Assembly: GCA_902789735.1 (NCBI GenBank)
Contig: CADAOZ010000001.1
Coordinates: forward strand, 142,341 to 206,340
Direction of reading: 5' to 3'
Length of the DNA stretch: 64,000 nucleotides
Source: an uncultured Lachnospiraceae bacterium
Lineage (GTDB): Bacteria > Bacillota > Clostridia > Lachnospirales > Lachnospiraceae
The notes beneath the pieces were generated by a model. That model worked only from the letters and a program-made list of their open reading frames with translations, did no database searches and was not told where the DNA came from. Positions 42,670 through 51,828 of the stretch are shown one piece after another. Positions within the stretch are counted from its first letter, which is position 1, and each line of letters begins with the position of its first letter. The translations under genes and the position numbers were made by a program.

Positions 42670-43695
42670 ATGGAAGACAAGATCAAAGAATTGCAGGCAC
42701 AGATGGCCGAAGCGATGAAAAACATTTCTTCCAAGGAAGAGCTGGCAGATTTCTGGCAGACCTACCTTGGCAAGAACGGACAGGTCGCGGGACTGATGAA
42801 GAATCTGCGCTCTGTATCCAAAGAAGACCGCCCCGCCATGGGCAAACTGGTCAACCAGCTCAAGAAGGAGACGGAAGAGCGCTACCAGAAGGCCAAGGAG
42901 AAACAGGAAGCCCTGGAGCTTGCGGCCCGTGACAGGAAGGAACAGATCGATATTACCCTGCCCGCCAAAAAGCGGACGGTAGGTTCCCTCCATCCCCTGA
43001 CGCTGACCCGGAATGAAATGGTCAACGTGTTCTCCGGTATGGGTTTTGAGATCTATGACGGCGCGGAGATCGAAGATGACGATCATAACTTCACCAGACT
43101 GAACGTGCCGCAGAACCATCCCTCCAGGGACATGCAGGACACCTTCTATATCACAAAGGATATTCTGCTGCGGACCCAGACCAGTACCGGCCAGATCCGC
43201 TATATGGACGCCCACAAGCCTCCGCTCAAGATGCTCTCCCCCGGCCGTGTTTTCCGTTCCGACTCGGACGCCACCCATTCCCCCATGTTCTCCCAGATGG
43301 AAGGCCTGGTCGTAGACCGCCACATCACCCTGGGCGACCTGCAGGGCATGCTGGAGAAATTCTGCCAGCAGATCTTCGGCGAGAACGTCCGCACCAGACT
43401 GCGCCCCAGCTATTTCCCTTTCACGGAGCCCAGCGTAGAGATCGATGTCAGCTGCTTCAAGTGCGGCGGCGAAGGCTGTTCCCTTTGTAAGGGCACAGGC
43501 TGGATCGAGATCCTGGGCGGCGGCGTTGTCCACCACAAGGTCCTTGCCAACTGCGGCATCGATCCCGAAGAGTATTCCGGCTTTGCCTTCGGTATCGGCA
43601 TCGAACGGATCGCCATGCTGAAATACGGGATCAACAACATCGGACTGCTCACCCGGAATGACCTGCGTTTCCTCAGGCAGTTCCAGGAAGTATAA
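42670..43695 (+). CDS. pheS: Phenylalanine-tRNA ligase alpha subunit
   Basis: A 341-residue class II synthetase subunit that carries the active site of the alpha2-beta2 enzyme. An N-terminal coiled coil (1-85) binds tRNA. Motif 2 appears as FRSDSDATHSPMFSQMEG, and motif 3 as GFAFGIGIERIAMLKYGI; LGGGVVHHKVL and the conserved DTFYI lie between. A CxxC-x2-CxxC-like stretch (CFKCGGEGCSLCKGTGW) around 258-274 replaces the usual shorter loop and could bind zinc. AAAGAGGTGTATAG precedes the ATG. Controlled by the T-box; pheT follows after 29 bases. Confidence 0.97.
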   Translation: MEDKIKELQAQMAEAMKNISSKEELADFWQTYLGKNGQVAGLMKNLRSVSKEDRPAMGKLVNQLKKETEERYQKAKEKQEALELAARDRKEQIDITLPAKKRTVGSLHPLTLTRNEMVNVFSGMGFEIYDGAEIEDDDHNFTRLNVPQNHPSRDMQDTFYITKDILLRTQTSTGQIRYMDAHKPPLKMLSPGRVFRSDSDATHSPMFSQMEGLVVDRHITLGDLQGMLEKFCQQIFGENVRTRLRPSYFPFTEPSVEIDVSCFKCGGEGCSLCKGTGWIEILGGGVVHHKVLANCGIDPEEYSGFAFGIGIERIAMLKYGINNIGLLTRNDLRFLRQFQEV

Positions 43696-43724
43696 GGCAT
43701 CCGTCAGATAGGAGGAATAAGATC

Positions 43725-46154
43725 ATGAGAGTACCTTTCAGCTGGCTGAAAGAATATGTAGATATAGACTGCAGCGCCCGGGAGCTTCAGGACATCCTGT
43801 TCGGCTGCGGCTTTGAAGTAGAAGAACTGATCGATCTGGCCGGTGATTTCAACCGTGTCGTGGTCGGTGAAGTGACCGAGTGCGTTCCCCAGGAAGGGAC
43901 CCATCTCTTCCTGTGCAAGATCGACGCCGGCGAATACGGCAAAGACATCGAGATCAGCACCGGCGCCCCCAATGTATATCAGGGCATGAAGACGGTCGCA
44001 GCCCTGGATGACTCCACCCTGCCCGGCGGCATCCACATCAAGGCCCGCAAGATGCAGGGCCATATGTCTTACGGCATGCTCTGCTCCGGCGAAGAGCTGG
44101 GCCTCAATGAGGACCTGTTCCCCGGTTCCGAAGTCTACGGTCTGCTGGATCTGCCCAAAGACAGCGTCAACGGCACGCCCATTGCCGAGGTGGTGGGCCT
44201 CAATGATTATATCTTTGATATCGCCCTGACGGCCAACCGTCCCGACTGCAACTCCATCCTCGGCATGGCCAGAGAAGTGGCGGCCGCCCTGGACAAGCCC
44301 CTGAAGATGCCTGCCACGGATTACGAATGCACCGATTATGAATTCGAAGGCTTCCAGGTCAGTGTGGAAGCGCCTGAATTCTGCCCCCGTTATACAGCCC
44401 ACGGCGTCCACAATATCCGCTATGATCAGTCTCCCCAGTGGATGAAGCGCTATCTGGCCCTCTGCGGCCTGCGCAGCATCAGCGTTGTGGTCGATATCAC
44501 CAACTTCGTGATGCTGGAAATGGGTCAGCCCATGCACGCTTTTGACCTGGAGAAACTGGAATCCAACCGGATCATCGTCAGAAGGGCCGTTGAGGGAGAG
44601 AAGATCGTGACGCTGGACGGTAAGGAATTCACCCTGAATCCGGAGAACCTGATGATCTGCGACGGCTCCAAGCCTGAATGCCTGGGCGGCATCATGGGCG
44701 GTCTGTCCTCCGAGATCACGGAGAATACAAAGGAGCTTCTGCTGGAATGCGCCAAGTTCGAGCGTGACAACATCCGTAAGACTTCCAGGAGCCTGGGCCA
44801 GAGCACGGATTCCTCCGCGCATTATGAGAGGGGCGTTTCAGAATATACAGTCGAGCTGGGCATGGCAAGAGCCCTGCATCTGATCCAGGAACTGCAGGTC
44901 GGTGAAATTTCCAGATCTCACTTTGATATTAAGAACGGCCAGCCTTTCGAAGGCCCTTATGAAGAGGACGGTCTCCACTTCACCGGTACCCTGAGCGGCA
45001 TCAACCGCATCCTGGGCATCGAAGTGCCCGCTGACACAGTACTGGATATCCTGCGCAGGCTTTCCTTCAAGGTCACCAGGGACGGCGACCATCTGGATGT
45101 GACCGCGCCCCGTTACAGGGAGGATATCGAGATCGGCGATCCCGATCTGGCTGAGGAAGTCATCCGTGAATACGGCTATGACAAGATCATCCCCACCTTC
45201 ATGAAGGACGCGACCGTGACCAGCGGCGGCCTGACGCCGGAGCAGCAGCGCAGGGAGAAGGTCAAACAATGCATGTGCGCCCAGGGTTTCTATGAGATCC
45301 AGACACTGTCCTTCTACTCCGACGCCGATCTGGACGCCCTCCATTTCGCGGCGGACGCTGTCGAACGAAAGTGCATCCGGATCCTGAATCCGATTACGGA
45401 CCGTCTGTCCATCATGCGTACGACCATGGCGCCTTCCCTGCTGACCACGGTGGTCGACAATATCAAGTTCGGCAACATGGAAGGCCGTATGTTCGAACTG
45501 GAGAACGTCTATTTCCCCAAGTCCCTGCCTGTGACAGAGCTGCCCGATGAGATCCCGCATCTGGGCTTCGCGGTCTACGGCAATGACGAAGACTTCTTCA
45601 CGGTCAAGGGTGCCGTCGAAGGACTGGCTCAGGAATTCGGCCTGACTTTCGAGTATGAGAGGGCCCAGGATGTGTCTTACCTGCATCCCGGCATTGCTGC
45701 CTACATTGTCTGTGAAGGCGAGAGGATCGGTGTCTTCGGCAAGATTTCCAACCTGGTCACCTCCGAGCTGAGCCTGCCCAAGGACAGCAAGGCCAATCAT
45801 AAGATCTTCCTGGGCGAGATCGATTATCCCAAACTGGTCTCGCACATCAGGACGTTCGTTTACAAGCCTGTTTCCGAGTTCCCGGCCGTGGTCCGTGACC
45901 TGGCCCTGGTCGCTGATGAAGCGCAGGAGTGCGGCACCATTGTCAAAGAGATCAAAAACGCATGCCCCGCTGTTTCAGAGGTCGAGCTCTTTGATATTTA
46001 CAGAAGCATGGCCATCGGCAAGGGCAAAAAGAGCATGGCGTTCAAGATCACCTTTGTCTCTGATGAGAAGGCCCTTTCACCCGAAGATGTCAACCGCTTT
46101 ATCAAGAAGATCCTGGGCAACCTCAAGTTCCGTCTGGGCGTTGAAATGCGGTAA
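43725..46154 (+). CDS. pheT: Phenylalanine-tRNA ligase beta subunit
   Basis: An 809-residue subunit. Domains in order: the MRVPFSWLKEYVDI N-terminus, an OB-type tRNA-binding domain (about 40-150), the B3/B4 editing region (about 205-380, with ARYTAHGV-like phrasing and HAFDLEKL), the B5 DNA-binding-like domain (about 400-475), the catalytic-like core with ILNPITDRLSIMRTTMAPSLL, and the C-terminal FDX-ACB domain ending FRLGVEMR. Its role is editing of misacylated tyrosine and tRNA positioning. TAGGAGGAATAAGATC precedes the ATG. Same transcript as pheS. Confidence 0.96.
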   Translation: MRVPFSWLKEYVDIDCSARELQDILFGCGFEVEELIDLAGDFNRVVVGEVTECVPQEGTHLFLCKIDAGEYGKDIEISTGAPNVYQGMKTVAALDDSTLPGGIHIKARKMQGHMSYGMLCSGEELGLNEDLFPGSEVYGLLDLPKDSVNGTPIAEVVGLNDYIFDIALTANRPDCNSILGMAREVAAALDKPLKMPATDYECTDYEFEGFQVSVEAPEFCPRYTAHGVHNIRYDQSPQWMKRYLALCGLRSISVVVDITNFVMLEMGQPMHAFDLEKLESNRIIVRRAVEGEKIVTLDGKEFTLNPENLMICDGSKPECLGGIMGGLSSEITENTKELLLECAKFERDNIRKTSRSLGQSTDSSAHYERGVSEYTVELGMARALHLIQELQVGEISRSHFDIKNGQPFEGPYEEDGLHFTGTLSGINRILGIEVPADTVLDILRRLSFKVTRDGDHLDVTAPRYREDIEIGDPDLAEEVIREYGYDKIIPTFMKDATVTSGGLTPEQQRREKVKQCMCAQGFYEIQTLSFYSDADLDALHFAADAVERKCIRILNPITDRLSIMRTTMAPSLLTTVVDNIKFGNMEGRMFELENVYFPKSLPVTELPDEIPHLGFAVYGNDEDFFTVKGAVEGLAQEFGLTFEYERAQDVSYLHPGIAAYIVCEGERIGVFGKISNLVTSELSLPKDSKANHKIFLGEIDYPKLVSHIRTFVYKPVSEFPAVVRDLALVADEAQECGTIVKEIKNACPAVSEVELFDIYRSMAIGKGKKSMAFKITFVSDEKALSPEDVNRFIKKILGNLKFRLGVEMR

Positions 46155-46228
46155 AACCAAAAAGGGCTTCGGCTGCCGGCCGAAAAGAGTCATATATACA
46201 GCCTGAACGCTGTCATACGAAAAAACCG

Positions 46229-46267
46229 CAAGGGGTCCGGACAATAACCTTTGTCCGGACCCCCTTG
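46229..46267. terminator. Long hairpin after pheT
   Basis: CAAGGGG-TCCGGACA (46229-46243) pairs with TGTCCGGA-CCCCCTTG (46252-46267), with one bulged C. On the plus strand no T run follows; on the minus strand it is followed by CGGTTTTTT. Its 3' arm overlaps the -35 of the next promoter. Confidence 0.6.
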
Positions 46268-46293
46268 CCTGCCGCCGCTTTTATGTGTACAAT
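46265..46293 (+). promoter_or_regulatory. Promoter of the M18 aminopeptidase gene
   Basis: TTGCCT (46265-46270), 17 bp, TACAAT (46288-46293). The start codon is 124 bases after the -10. Confidence 0.6.
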
Positions 46294-46416
46294 GGAGTTT
46301 CGGGCGGCTTTCATCCCGGGCGCGCAGATACTGCCTGTCCGGGCCGGCGGAACAGATCCGGCCGTCTGCAGGAAGCGGATCCGTCTTCCGCGGCATAATT
46401 TGAAAGGACATCATAT

Positions 46417-47847
46417 ATGGAAAGACTGAATGCATGGAACACCTATGACCTGGAGATGCAGAAGGCCTGCAATGAACTGGCGGCCGACTACATGTCCTTT
46501 ATGGACCGGAGTAAAACGGAACGGGAATGTATTGACTTTTTCGTGAATGAAGCGGAAAAGAACGGATATACGGAACTTTCCCGGGCGATCGCCGAAAAGA
46601 AACAGCTCGCACCCGGAGACGGCATTTACAGCGTATGGATGAACAAATCCATGGTACTGTTCCGGATCGGAGAACAGCCCATCGAAGAGGGACTCAACAT
46701 CCTGGGGGCCCACATTGACTCTCCCAGACTCGACGTCAAGCAGAATCCCCTCTTTGAAGAAGGCGGCTTAGCCATGCTGGATACCCATTATTACGGCGGG
46801 ATCAAGAAATACCAGTATGTGACCCTGCCCCTGGCCATCCACGGCGTGGTCGTCAAAAAAAGCGGGGAGACCGTGATCCTGCAGATCGGAGAGGATGAGG
46901 ATGATCCGGTCTTCTTTATTTCGGATCTCCTGATCCATCTGGCCCAGGACCAGATGCAGAAGCCGGCCTCCGAAGCCGTAGAAGGAGAAGCCCTGGATCT
47001 GATCATCGGCAGTAAGCCCCTGATCATTGACGCCAATACCAAAGCGGGCCGGGAGGGCAAGGAACCTTCCGCCAAAGGGGCGGTCCGGGACGCCATCCTG
47101 ACCATCCTCAAACAGAATTATGATATCGAGGAGGCGGATTTTGAATCCGCGGAGCTGGAGATCGTGCCGGCCGGCCGGGCCAGAGAGGCCGGGTTCGACC
47201 GGAGTATGATCCTCAGCTATGGCCAGGATGACCGTGCCTGCGCCTATCCCTCCTTCCGGGCCCAGATGGAGACTGGAAAGACTGCCAGGACCTCATGTAC
47301 CCTGCTGGTGGACAAGGAGGAGATCGGGAGCGTGGGCGCCACCGGCATGCGGTCCCGCTTTTTCGAGAATGCCCTGGCCGAGGTCATGGCCCTGTGCGGC
47401 CAGTACAGCGAGCTGGGCCTGCGCAGAGCCCTGGCAAACAGCTGCATGCTGTCCTCGGATGTCAGCAGCGCCTTTGATCCCGGTTATGCCGCCCGCTTTG
47501 AGACCAAGAATACAGCCTATCTGGGAAGAGGACTGGCCCTCAACAAGTATACCGGCTCCAGAGGCAAGTCGGGCAGTAACGACGCCAATGCCGAATACAT
47601 CGCCCATCTGCGCAGGATCTTTGAGGAGGCGGAGGTGCTGACCCAGACAGCGGAGCTCGGCCGCGTGGACGCGGGCGGCGGCGGCACCATCGCCTACATC
47701 CTGGCTTTGTATGGCATGAATGTCATTGACAGCGGCGTTCCGGTCCTGTCCATGCATTCCCCCTGGGAGGCGACCAGCAAGGCGGACATTTACGAAGCCT
47801 GCCGGGGCTACCAGGCCTTTCTGCAAAAGGCCAGCCTACGCAGCTGA
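46417..47847 (+). CDS. M18 family aminopeptidase
   Basis: A 476-residue cytosolic zinc aminopeptidase of family M18 (aspartyl aminopeptidase type, clostridial 'probable M18 aminopeptidase 1'). The metal and catalytic pattern is visible: LGAHIDSPRLDVKQNP near residue 95, LLVDKEEIGSVG (the catalytic Glu pair) around 307, and the C-terminal VLSMHSPWEATSK with its His ligand. It releases N-terminal, often acidic, residues from peptides. Length is typical. AAAGGACATCATAT precedes the ATG. It has its own promoter; queA starts 36 bases after its stop and may share the transcript. Confidence 0.92.
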   Translation: MERLNAWNTYDLEMQKACNELAADYMSFMDRSKTERECIDFFVNEAEKNGYTELSRAIAEKKQLAPGDGIYSVWMNKSMVLFRIGEQPIEEGLNILGAHIDSPRLDVKQNPLFEEGGLAMLDTHYYGGIKKYQYVTLPLAIHGVVVKKSGETVILQIGEDEDDPVFFISDLLIHLAQDQMQKPASEAVEGEALDLIIGSKPLIIDANTKAGREGKEPSAKGAVRDAILTILKQNYDIEEADFESAELEIVPAGRAREAGFDRSMILSYGQDDRACAYPSFRAQMETGKTARTSCTLLVDKEEIGSVGATGMRSRFFENALAEVMALCGQYSELGLRRALANSCMLSSDVSSAFDPGYAARFETKNTAYLGRGLALNKYTGSRGKSGSNDANAEYIAHLRRIFEEAEVLTQTAELGRVDAGGGGTIAYILALYGMNVIDSGVPVLSMHSPWEATSKADIYEACRGYQAFLQKASLRS

Positions 47848-47883
47848 CCCCGCCCCCGAGACCCAAGAATGGAGACAGATTTC

Positions 47884-48939
47884 ATGTCAGATACAATACA
47901 GACACAGACCGGCCTGCGGACGGCGGACTACTGGTTCGACCTGCCCCAGGAGCTGATCGCCCAGGATCCCTTGGAGGACAGAGACCTGTCCCGGATGCTG
48001 GTCATGAACCGAAAGACCGGACAGATCGAGCATAAGATCTTCCGGGATATCATAGATTATCTGGATCCGGGCGATACCCTGGTCCTGAACGATACCAGGG
48101 TCATTCCGGCCCGGCTCCTGGGCACCAAGGAAGGGACCGGGGCCAACGCCGAAATCCTGCTCCTGAAGCGCCGGACCGGGGATGTATGGGAGACCCTGGT
48201 ACGGCCCGGCAAGAAACTCCGCCCCGGCGCCAGGGTGTCCTTCGGGGACGGCCTGCTGACTGCCGAGATCCTGGAGATCATTGAGGACGGCAACCGCCTG
48301 GTCCGTTTCGAGTATGAGGGGATCTTTGAGGAGGTCCTGGACCGGCTGGGGCAGATGCCCCTGCCCCCCTATATCACCCATAAGCTGGAAAATCCCGAGA
48401 TGTACCAGACGGTCTACGCCAGATACAGCGGCTCCGCCGCGGCGCCGACCGCCGGCCTCCATTTTACGGATGAACTGCTGGACCGGATCCGGGAAAAGGG
48501 GATCAACCTTGCTTTTGTGACCCTGCATGTAGGCCTGGGGACCTTCCGTCCGGTCAAGGTGGAGGATGTCACCACCCATAAGATGCATACCGAATGGTAT
48601 CAGGTATCCGCGGAAGCCGCTGATCTGATCAACCGCACGAAGGCCCTGGGACACCGGGTCATCTGTGTGGGGACTACCAGCTGCAGGACCGTGGAGAGCG
48701 CGGCCGCGGAGGACGGGACCGTACTGGCCGGCGCGGACAATACGTCCATTTTTATTTATCCTGGCTACCGGTTCAAGGTCATGGACGCCCTGATCACCAA
48801 TTTTCACCTGCCCGAATCCACACTGGTCATGCTGGTGTCGGCATTCGCGGGCAGAGAGCAGGTCCTCCATGCCTATAAGACGGCGGTGGAACGCAGATAC
48901 AGGTTCTTTTCCTTCGGGGATGCCTGCTATTTTTACTGA
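47884..48939 (+). CDS. queA: S-adenosylmethionine:tRNA ribosyltransferase-isomerase
   Basis: A 351-residue QueA, which builds epoxyqueuosine in tRNA by moving the ribose of SAM onto preQ1. Family phrases: the N-terminal [51 protein letters not shown] and the C-terminal [22 protein letters not shown] chose the ATG at 47884, with GGAGA nine bases upstream; an in-frame ATG at 47869 lacks a ribosome site. queA usually lies beside tgt, but tgt is not here; the next gene begins a surface-polysaccharide locus. Confidence 0.96.
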   Translation: MSDTIQTQTGLRTADYWFDLPQELIAQDPLEDRDLSRMLVMNRKTGQIEHKIFRDIIDYLDPGDTLVLNDTRVIPARLLGTKEGTGANAEILLLKRRTGDVWETLVRPGKKLRPGARVSFGDGLLTAEILEIIEDGNRLVRFEYEGIFEEVLDRLGQMPLPPYITHKLENPEMYQTVYARYSGSAAAPTAGLHFTDELLDRIREKGINLAFVTLHVGLGTFRPVKVEDVTTHKMHTEWYQVSAEAADLINRTKALGHRVICVGTTSCRTVESAAAEDGTVLAGADNTSIFIYPGYRFKVMDALITNFHLPESTLVMLVSAFAGREQVLHAYKTAVERRYRFFSFGDACYFY

Positions 48940-48995
48940 CCGGGCAGATTCTTTGGTCAGTTGACCTCTGCTGAAGGACTAAGGCAATAAATATA

Positions 48996-49025
48996 TTGGA
49001 AAACATCCACACAGTATGTTAGAAT
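48996..49025 (+). promoter_or_regulatory. Promoter of the surface-polysaccharide operon
   Basis: TTGGAA (48996-49001), 18 bp, TAGAAT (49020-49025). The predicted transcription start near 49032 falls just before an ATG at 49034/49037, which supports the later ATG at 49103 as the true translation start. Confidence 0.6.
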
Positions 49026-49102
49026 AGGAGATAATGATGGTAAGGTATGTCAACCGGAATGATCCGGGGGGGCATCCTGCCGGTTATGGATGCGGAGAAT
49101 AT

Positions 49103-49933
49103 ATGGCAAGGAAGAATAAACCTGTTACGATCATCGTAGCAGCCCATAAACAATATAGAATGCCGGACGATTCAATGTATCTTCCTGTTCATGTCGGTGC
49201 GGAGGGTAAAAAGGCGGCTGACGGAAGTGATCTGGACCTTGGATATGTCAAGGATAATACAGGAGACAACATTTCCGAAAAGAATCCCCATTACAGTGAA
49301 CTCACCGGTCTTTACTGGGCGTGGAAGCACATCAATTCCCGTTACGTTGGCCTGGTACATTACCGCCGGTATTTTGCCGGCCGCAGGGTCAGCGGCGATC
49401 CTTTCGGAAGGATCCTTCTGGAAAGCGAACTGCGTCCCATGCTCAGACGCTACAGAGTTTTTGTACCCAGAAAACGACGTTATGTGATCGAGACCCTGTA
49501 TTCACATTATGCCCACACCCATTACGGAACCCAGCTGGATGAGACCAGGAACATCATCAGGGAGAAATATCCGGAATATCTGGAGACCTATGACTGTGTC
49601 GTCAGGAGGACCTCCGGCTATATGTTCAATATGATGATCATGCGCAGAGACCTGTTCCGGGAATACTGTTCCTGGCTGTTCGATATCCTGTTCGAGCTGG
49701 AGGACCGGGTGGATACCAGCGGCCTGAATTTCTTCCAGGGCCGTTTCTACGGCAGGATCAGTGAGATTATTTTCAATGTGTGGCTGGAGCAGCAGCTCAG
49801 GACCGGCCGCCTGCGTGAAGACCAGATCAAAGAGCTTCCCTTCATCTATATGGAAAAGATCGACTGGTTCAAAAAGGGCACTTCCTTCCTTAAGGCAAAA
49901 TTTCTGCATCAGAAATATGAAAGCAGCTTCTGA
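49103..49933 (+). CDS. DUF4422 glycosyltransferase
   Basis: A 276-residue predicted glycosyltransferase of the DUF4422 family, common in exopolysaccharide loci. The signature is at the N-terminus: TIIVAAHKQYRMP, YLPVHVGAEG, then SELTGLYWAWKHI and GLVHYRRYFAG, typical of this family; later SGYMFNMMIMRRDLF and FNVWLEQQL. The ATG at 49103 has GGAG five bases before and fits the family start. An upstream ATG at 49037 has a good AGGAG but would add 22 residues not seen in the family. It opens a run of nine co-directional genes to 60861. The donor sugar is unknown. Confidence 0.85.
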   Translation: MARKNKPVTIIVAAHKQYRMPDDSMYLPVHVGAEGKKAADGSDLDLGYVKDNTGDNISEKNPHYSELTGLYWAWKHINSRYVGLVHYRRYFAGRRVSGDPFGRILLESELRPMLRRYRVFVPRKRRYVIETLYSHYAHTHYGTQLDETRNIIREKYPEYLETYDCVVRRTSGYMFNMMIMRRDLFREYCSWLFDILFELEDRVDTSGLNFFQGRFYGRISEIIFNVWLEQQLRTGRLREDQIKELPFIYMEKIDWFKKGTSFLKAKFLHQKYESSF

Positions 49934-49951
49934 CAGGAACGGACAGTATTG

Positions 49952-51007
49952 ATGGCACAACCTCAGATTTCGATTATTATACCGGCCTATAACGCCGAAA
50001 AAACAATTCAGAAAACAGTGAAAAGCGTCCTTGGGCAGACAGGGCATGGGCTTTCCTATGAGATACTCATCGTGGAGAACGGTTCCGACGACCGGACCTG
50101 GGAAATCTGTCAGACGATCGCGGACAGGCATCCGGAGACCGTTTTTCCCATGCAGTCTGAAAAAGGGGTCTCCAACGCCAGAAATAAGGGAATCGAAGCT
50201 GCCGCGGGCAGCTGGATCGTATTTCTGGACGCGGATGACCGCCTCCTGAAGGGCGCTTTCAAAATGATAGAATCCGACGTACTTGACAGTTCGGCGGATT
50301 TTTATATTCACAGCTATATGCACGGCTCCTATCCCATCCATATCTGCGGGGAAGAGGGGCTTCGTTTTGGTGCCCGGCAGGTCGACGCGGCCCGGGCGGA
50401 CCTGCTGCGCAGGCCCACCCATACCATGACGGTCTGGTCCAAGCTCTTCCGCAGGCAGATCATTATGGACCGCGGCATCCGCTTTGATCCGGACCTGCGT
50501 TTGGCGGAGGACAGTGATTTTGTGATCCGTTATACAGGCTGCTGCAGGTCCATCTGTTATTCGGACCGCATGTTCTACCGCTACACGATTACGGGACAGT
50601 CGGCTGTCCGGACCTGGGACGGGTCCAAAGAGGAGGATTATATCCGGTCTCTGGAGAGGGCTTCCGACTACATGGTGCGGGAAACAGCAGAGGTGCAGGA
50701 GGCTTTTGCCGAATATGTCCTGATGCATTTCAATATCCTCATGGTCCGTGAGATCTTTGCCCTGGACAATCCCATGTCTTTCCGGGAGAAACTGGCCCAG
50801 ATGGACCGGATCAGCCGCAGGGATATATTTGCTTCTGCCATGGGGCAGTTCCGCCCGGCAGACTGCCGCAGCGCCAGTATGATGCCTTTTGCCTTACTGC
50901 AGCTGGGACTGGTGCCCGCCGCGGGCATGATCTATGAGATCCGGGTCCGGCAGAACCGCTTTAATCAGAGACGAGAAGAAAAGAAACGGGTGAAAAAACG
51001 CAGATGA
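49952..51007 (+). CDS. Family 2 glycosyltransferase
   Basis: A 351-residue GT-A-fold glycosyltransferase. It opens with QISIIIPAYNAEKTI, has EILIVENGSDD, then GVSNARNKGIEAAAG and the DxD-type WIVFLDADD, and AEDSDFVIRY as the likely base region. A basic tail (EEKKRVKKRR) ends the protein and may sit at the membrane. Substrate unknown. Its last four bases overlap the licD start (ATGA), so both are translated together. The ATG at 49952 has AGGAAC upstream at a long spacing. Confidence 0.92.
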   Translation: MAQPQISIIIPAYNAEKTIQKTVKSVLGQTGHGLSYEILIVENGSDDRTWEICQTIADRHPETVFPMQSEKGVSNARNKGIEAAAGSWIVFLDADDRLLKGAFKMIESDVLDSSADFYIHSYMHGSYPIHICGEEGLRFGARQVDAARADLLRRPTHTMTVWSKLFRRQIIMDRGIRFDPDLRLAEDSDFVIRYTGCCRSICYSDRMFYRYTITGQSAVRTWDGSKEEDYIRSLERASDYMVRETAEVQEAFAEYVLMHFNILMVREIFALDNPMSFREKLAQMDRISRRDIFASAMGQFRPADCRSASMMPFALLQLGLVPAAGMIYEIRVRQNRFNQRREEKKRVKKRR

Positions 51008-51828
51008 AAAGACAATTAAGCGCAGATGAGATCAAACAGGTCGAACTTGAGATCCTGCTGGCTTTTAAAAAGGCCTGCCTGGACAATCATTTGAAATTTT
51101 ATCTGGTCGGCGGGACCCTGCTGGGCGCTGTCCGCCATAAGGGCTTTATTCCCTGGGATGATGATATCGACGTGGGCATGCCGCGCCCCGCCTACAATAA
51201 ACTGATCCGGCTGGAGCGGGAGAAAAAGATCCTGCCGGACCACCTGAAGCTGATCTGCCATGAGAACGGCACCTTCCAGTATCCTTTTATGAAGATCGTG
51301 GATACCAGGACCACCGTTGATCAGAAATATCTGGAAGGAAACGTTGCCGAGCATCTCTGGATCGACGTGTTCCCTTTTGACGGCATGCCGGAGGATGAAC
51401 GGGAACTTGCCCGTCTCTGCAAAAAAGCGGCCATGATCCGGACAGTCCTGGGCCTGAATTTTTCCAAATCCGGTCAGGGCAAGACATTTTTCCGCAAACT
51501 GGTCAAACCGGTCCTGACCCCCATTGCCAGGAAGATCGGTCCCGACAGATGCTGCCGGGCCATGGACAGACTGACGGCCAGATATCCTTTTTCTGTTTCC
51601 AGATACTGCGGCGGCGTTGTCTGGGGCCTGTACGGGCCCGGGGAGCGGATGGTCAAGGACGAATTCATGAAATCCGACACTGTGACTTTTGAGGGCCACA
51701 GATTCCCGGCCATGTCCTGCTGGGACAGCTATCTGTCCGGCCTCTACAAAAACTATATGGAACTGCCGCCTGAGGACAAACGGGTCACCCATGAAATGAC
51801 CGCCTGGATCGAGGAGCCTGCGGAATGA
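51004..51828 (+). CDS. LicD family phosphotransferase
   Basis: A 274-residue LicD protein. The nucleotidyltransferase-like core is visible as YLVGGTLLGAVRHKGF followed by PWDDDIDVGMP (about 37-60), the metal-binding Asp triplet of the family, then MKIVDTRTTV and LWIDVFPFDGMP. LicD proteins transfer phosphocholine or other phosphodiester groups to surface glycans and teichoic acids. No licA, licB or licC genes for choline uptake and activation are nearby. A secreted protein with choline-binding-type repeats is encoded five genes later, which supports phosphocholine as the group. It overlaps its neighbours by four bases on both sides. Confidence 0.93.
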   Translation: MKRQLSADEIKQVELEILLAFKKACLDNHLKFYLVGGTLLGAVRHKGFIPWDDDIDVGMPRPAYNKLIRLEREKKILPDHLKLICHENGTFQYPFMKIVDTRTTVDQKYLEGNVAEHLWIDVFPFDGMPEDERELARLCKKAAMIRTVLGLNFSKSGQGKTFFRKLVKPVLTPIARKIGPDRCCRAMDRLTARYPFSVSRYCGGVVWGLYGPGERMVKDEFMKSDTVTFEGHRFPAMSCWDSYLSGLYKNYMELPPEDKRVTHEMTAWIEEPAE

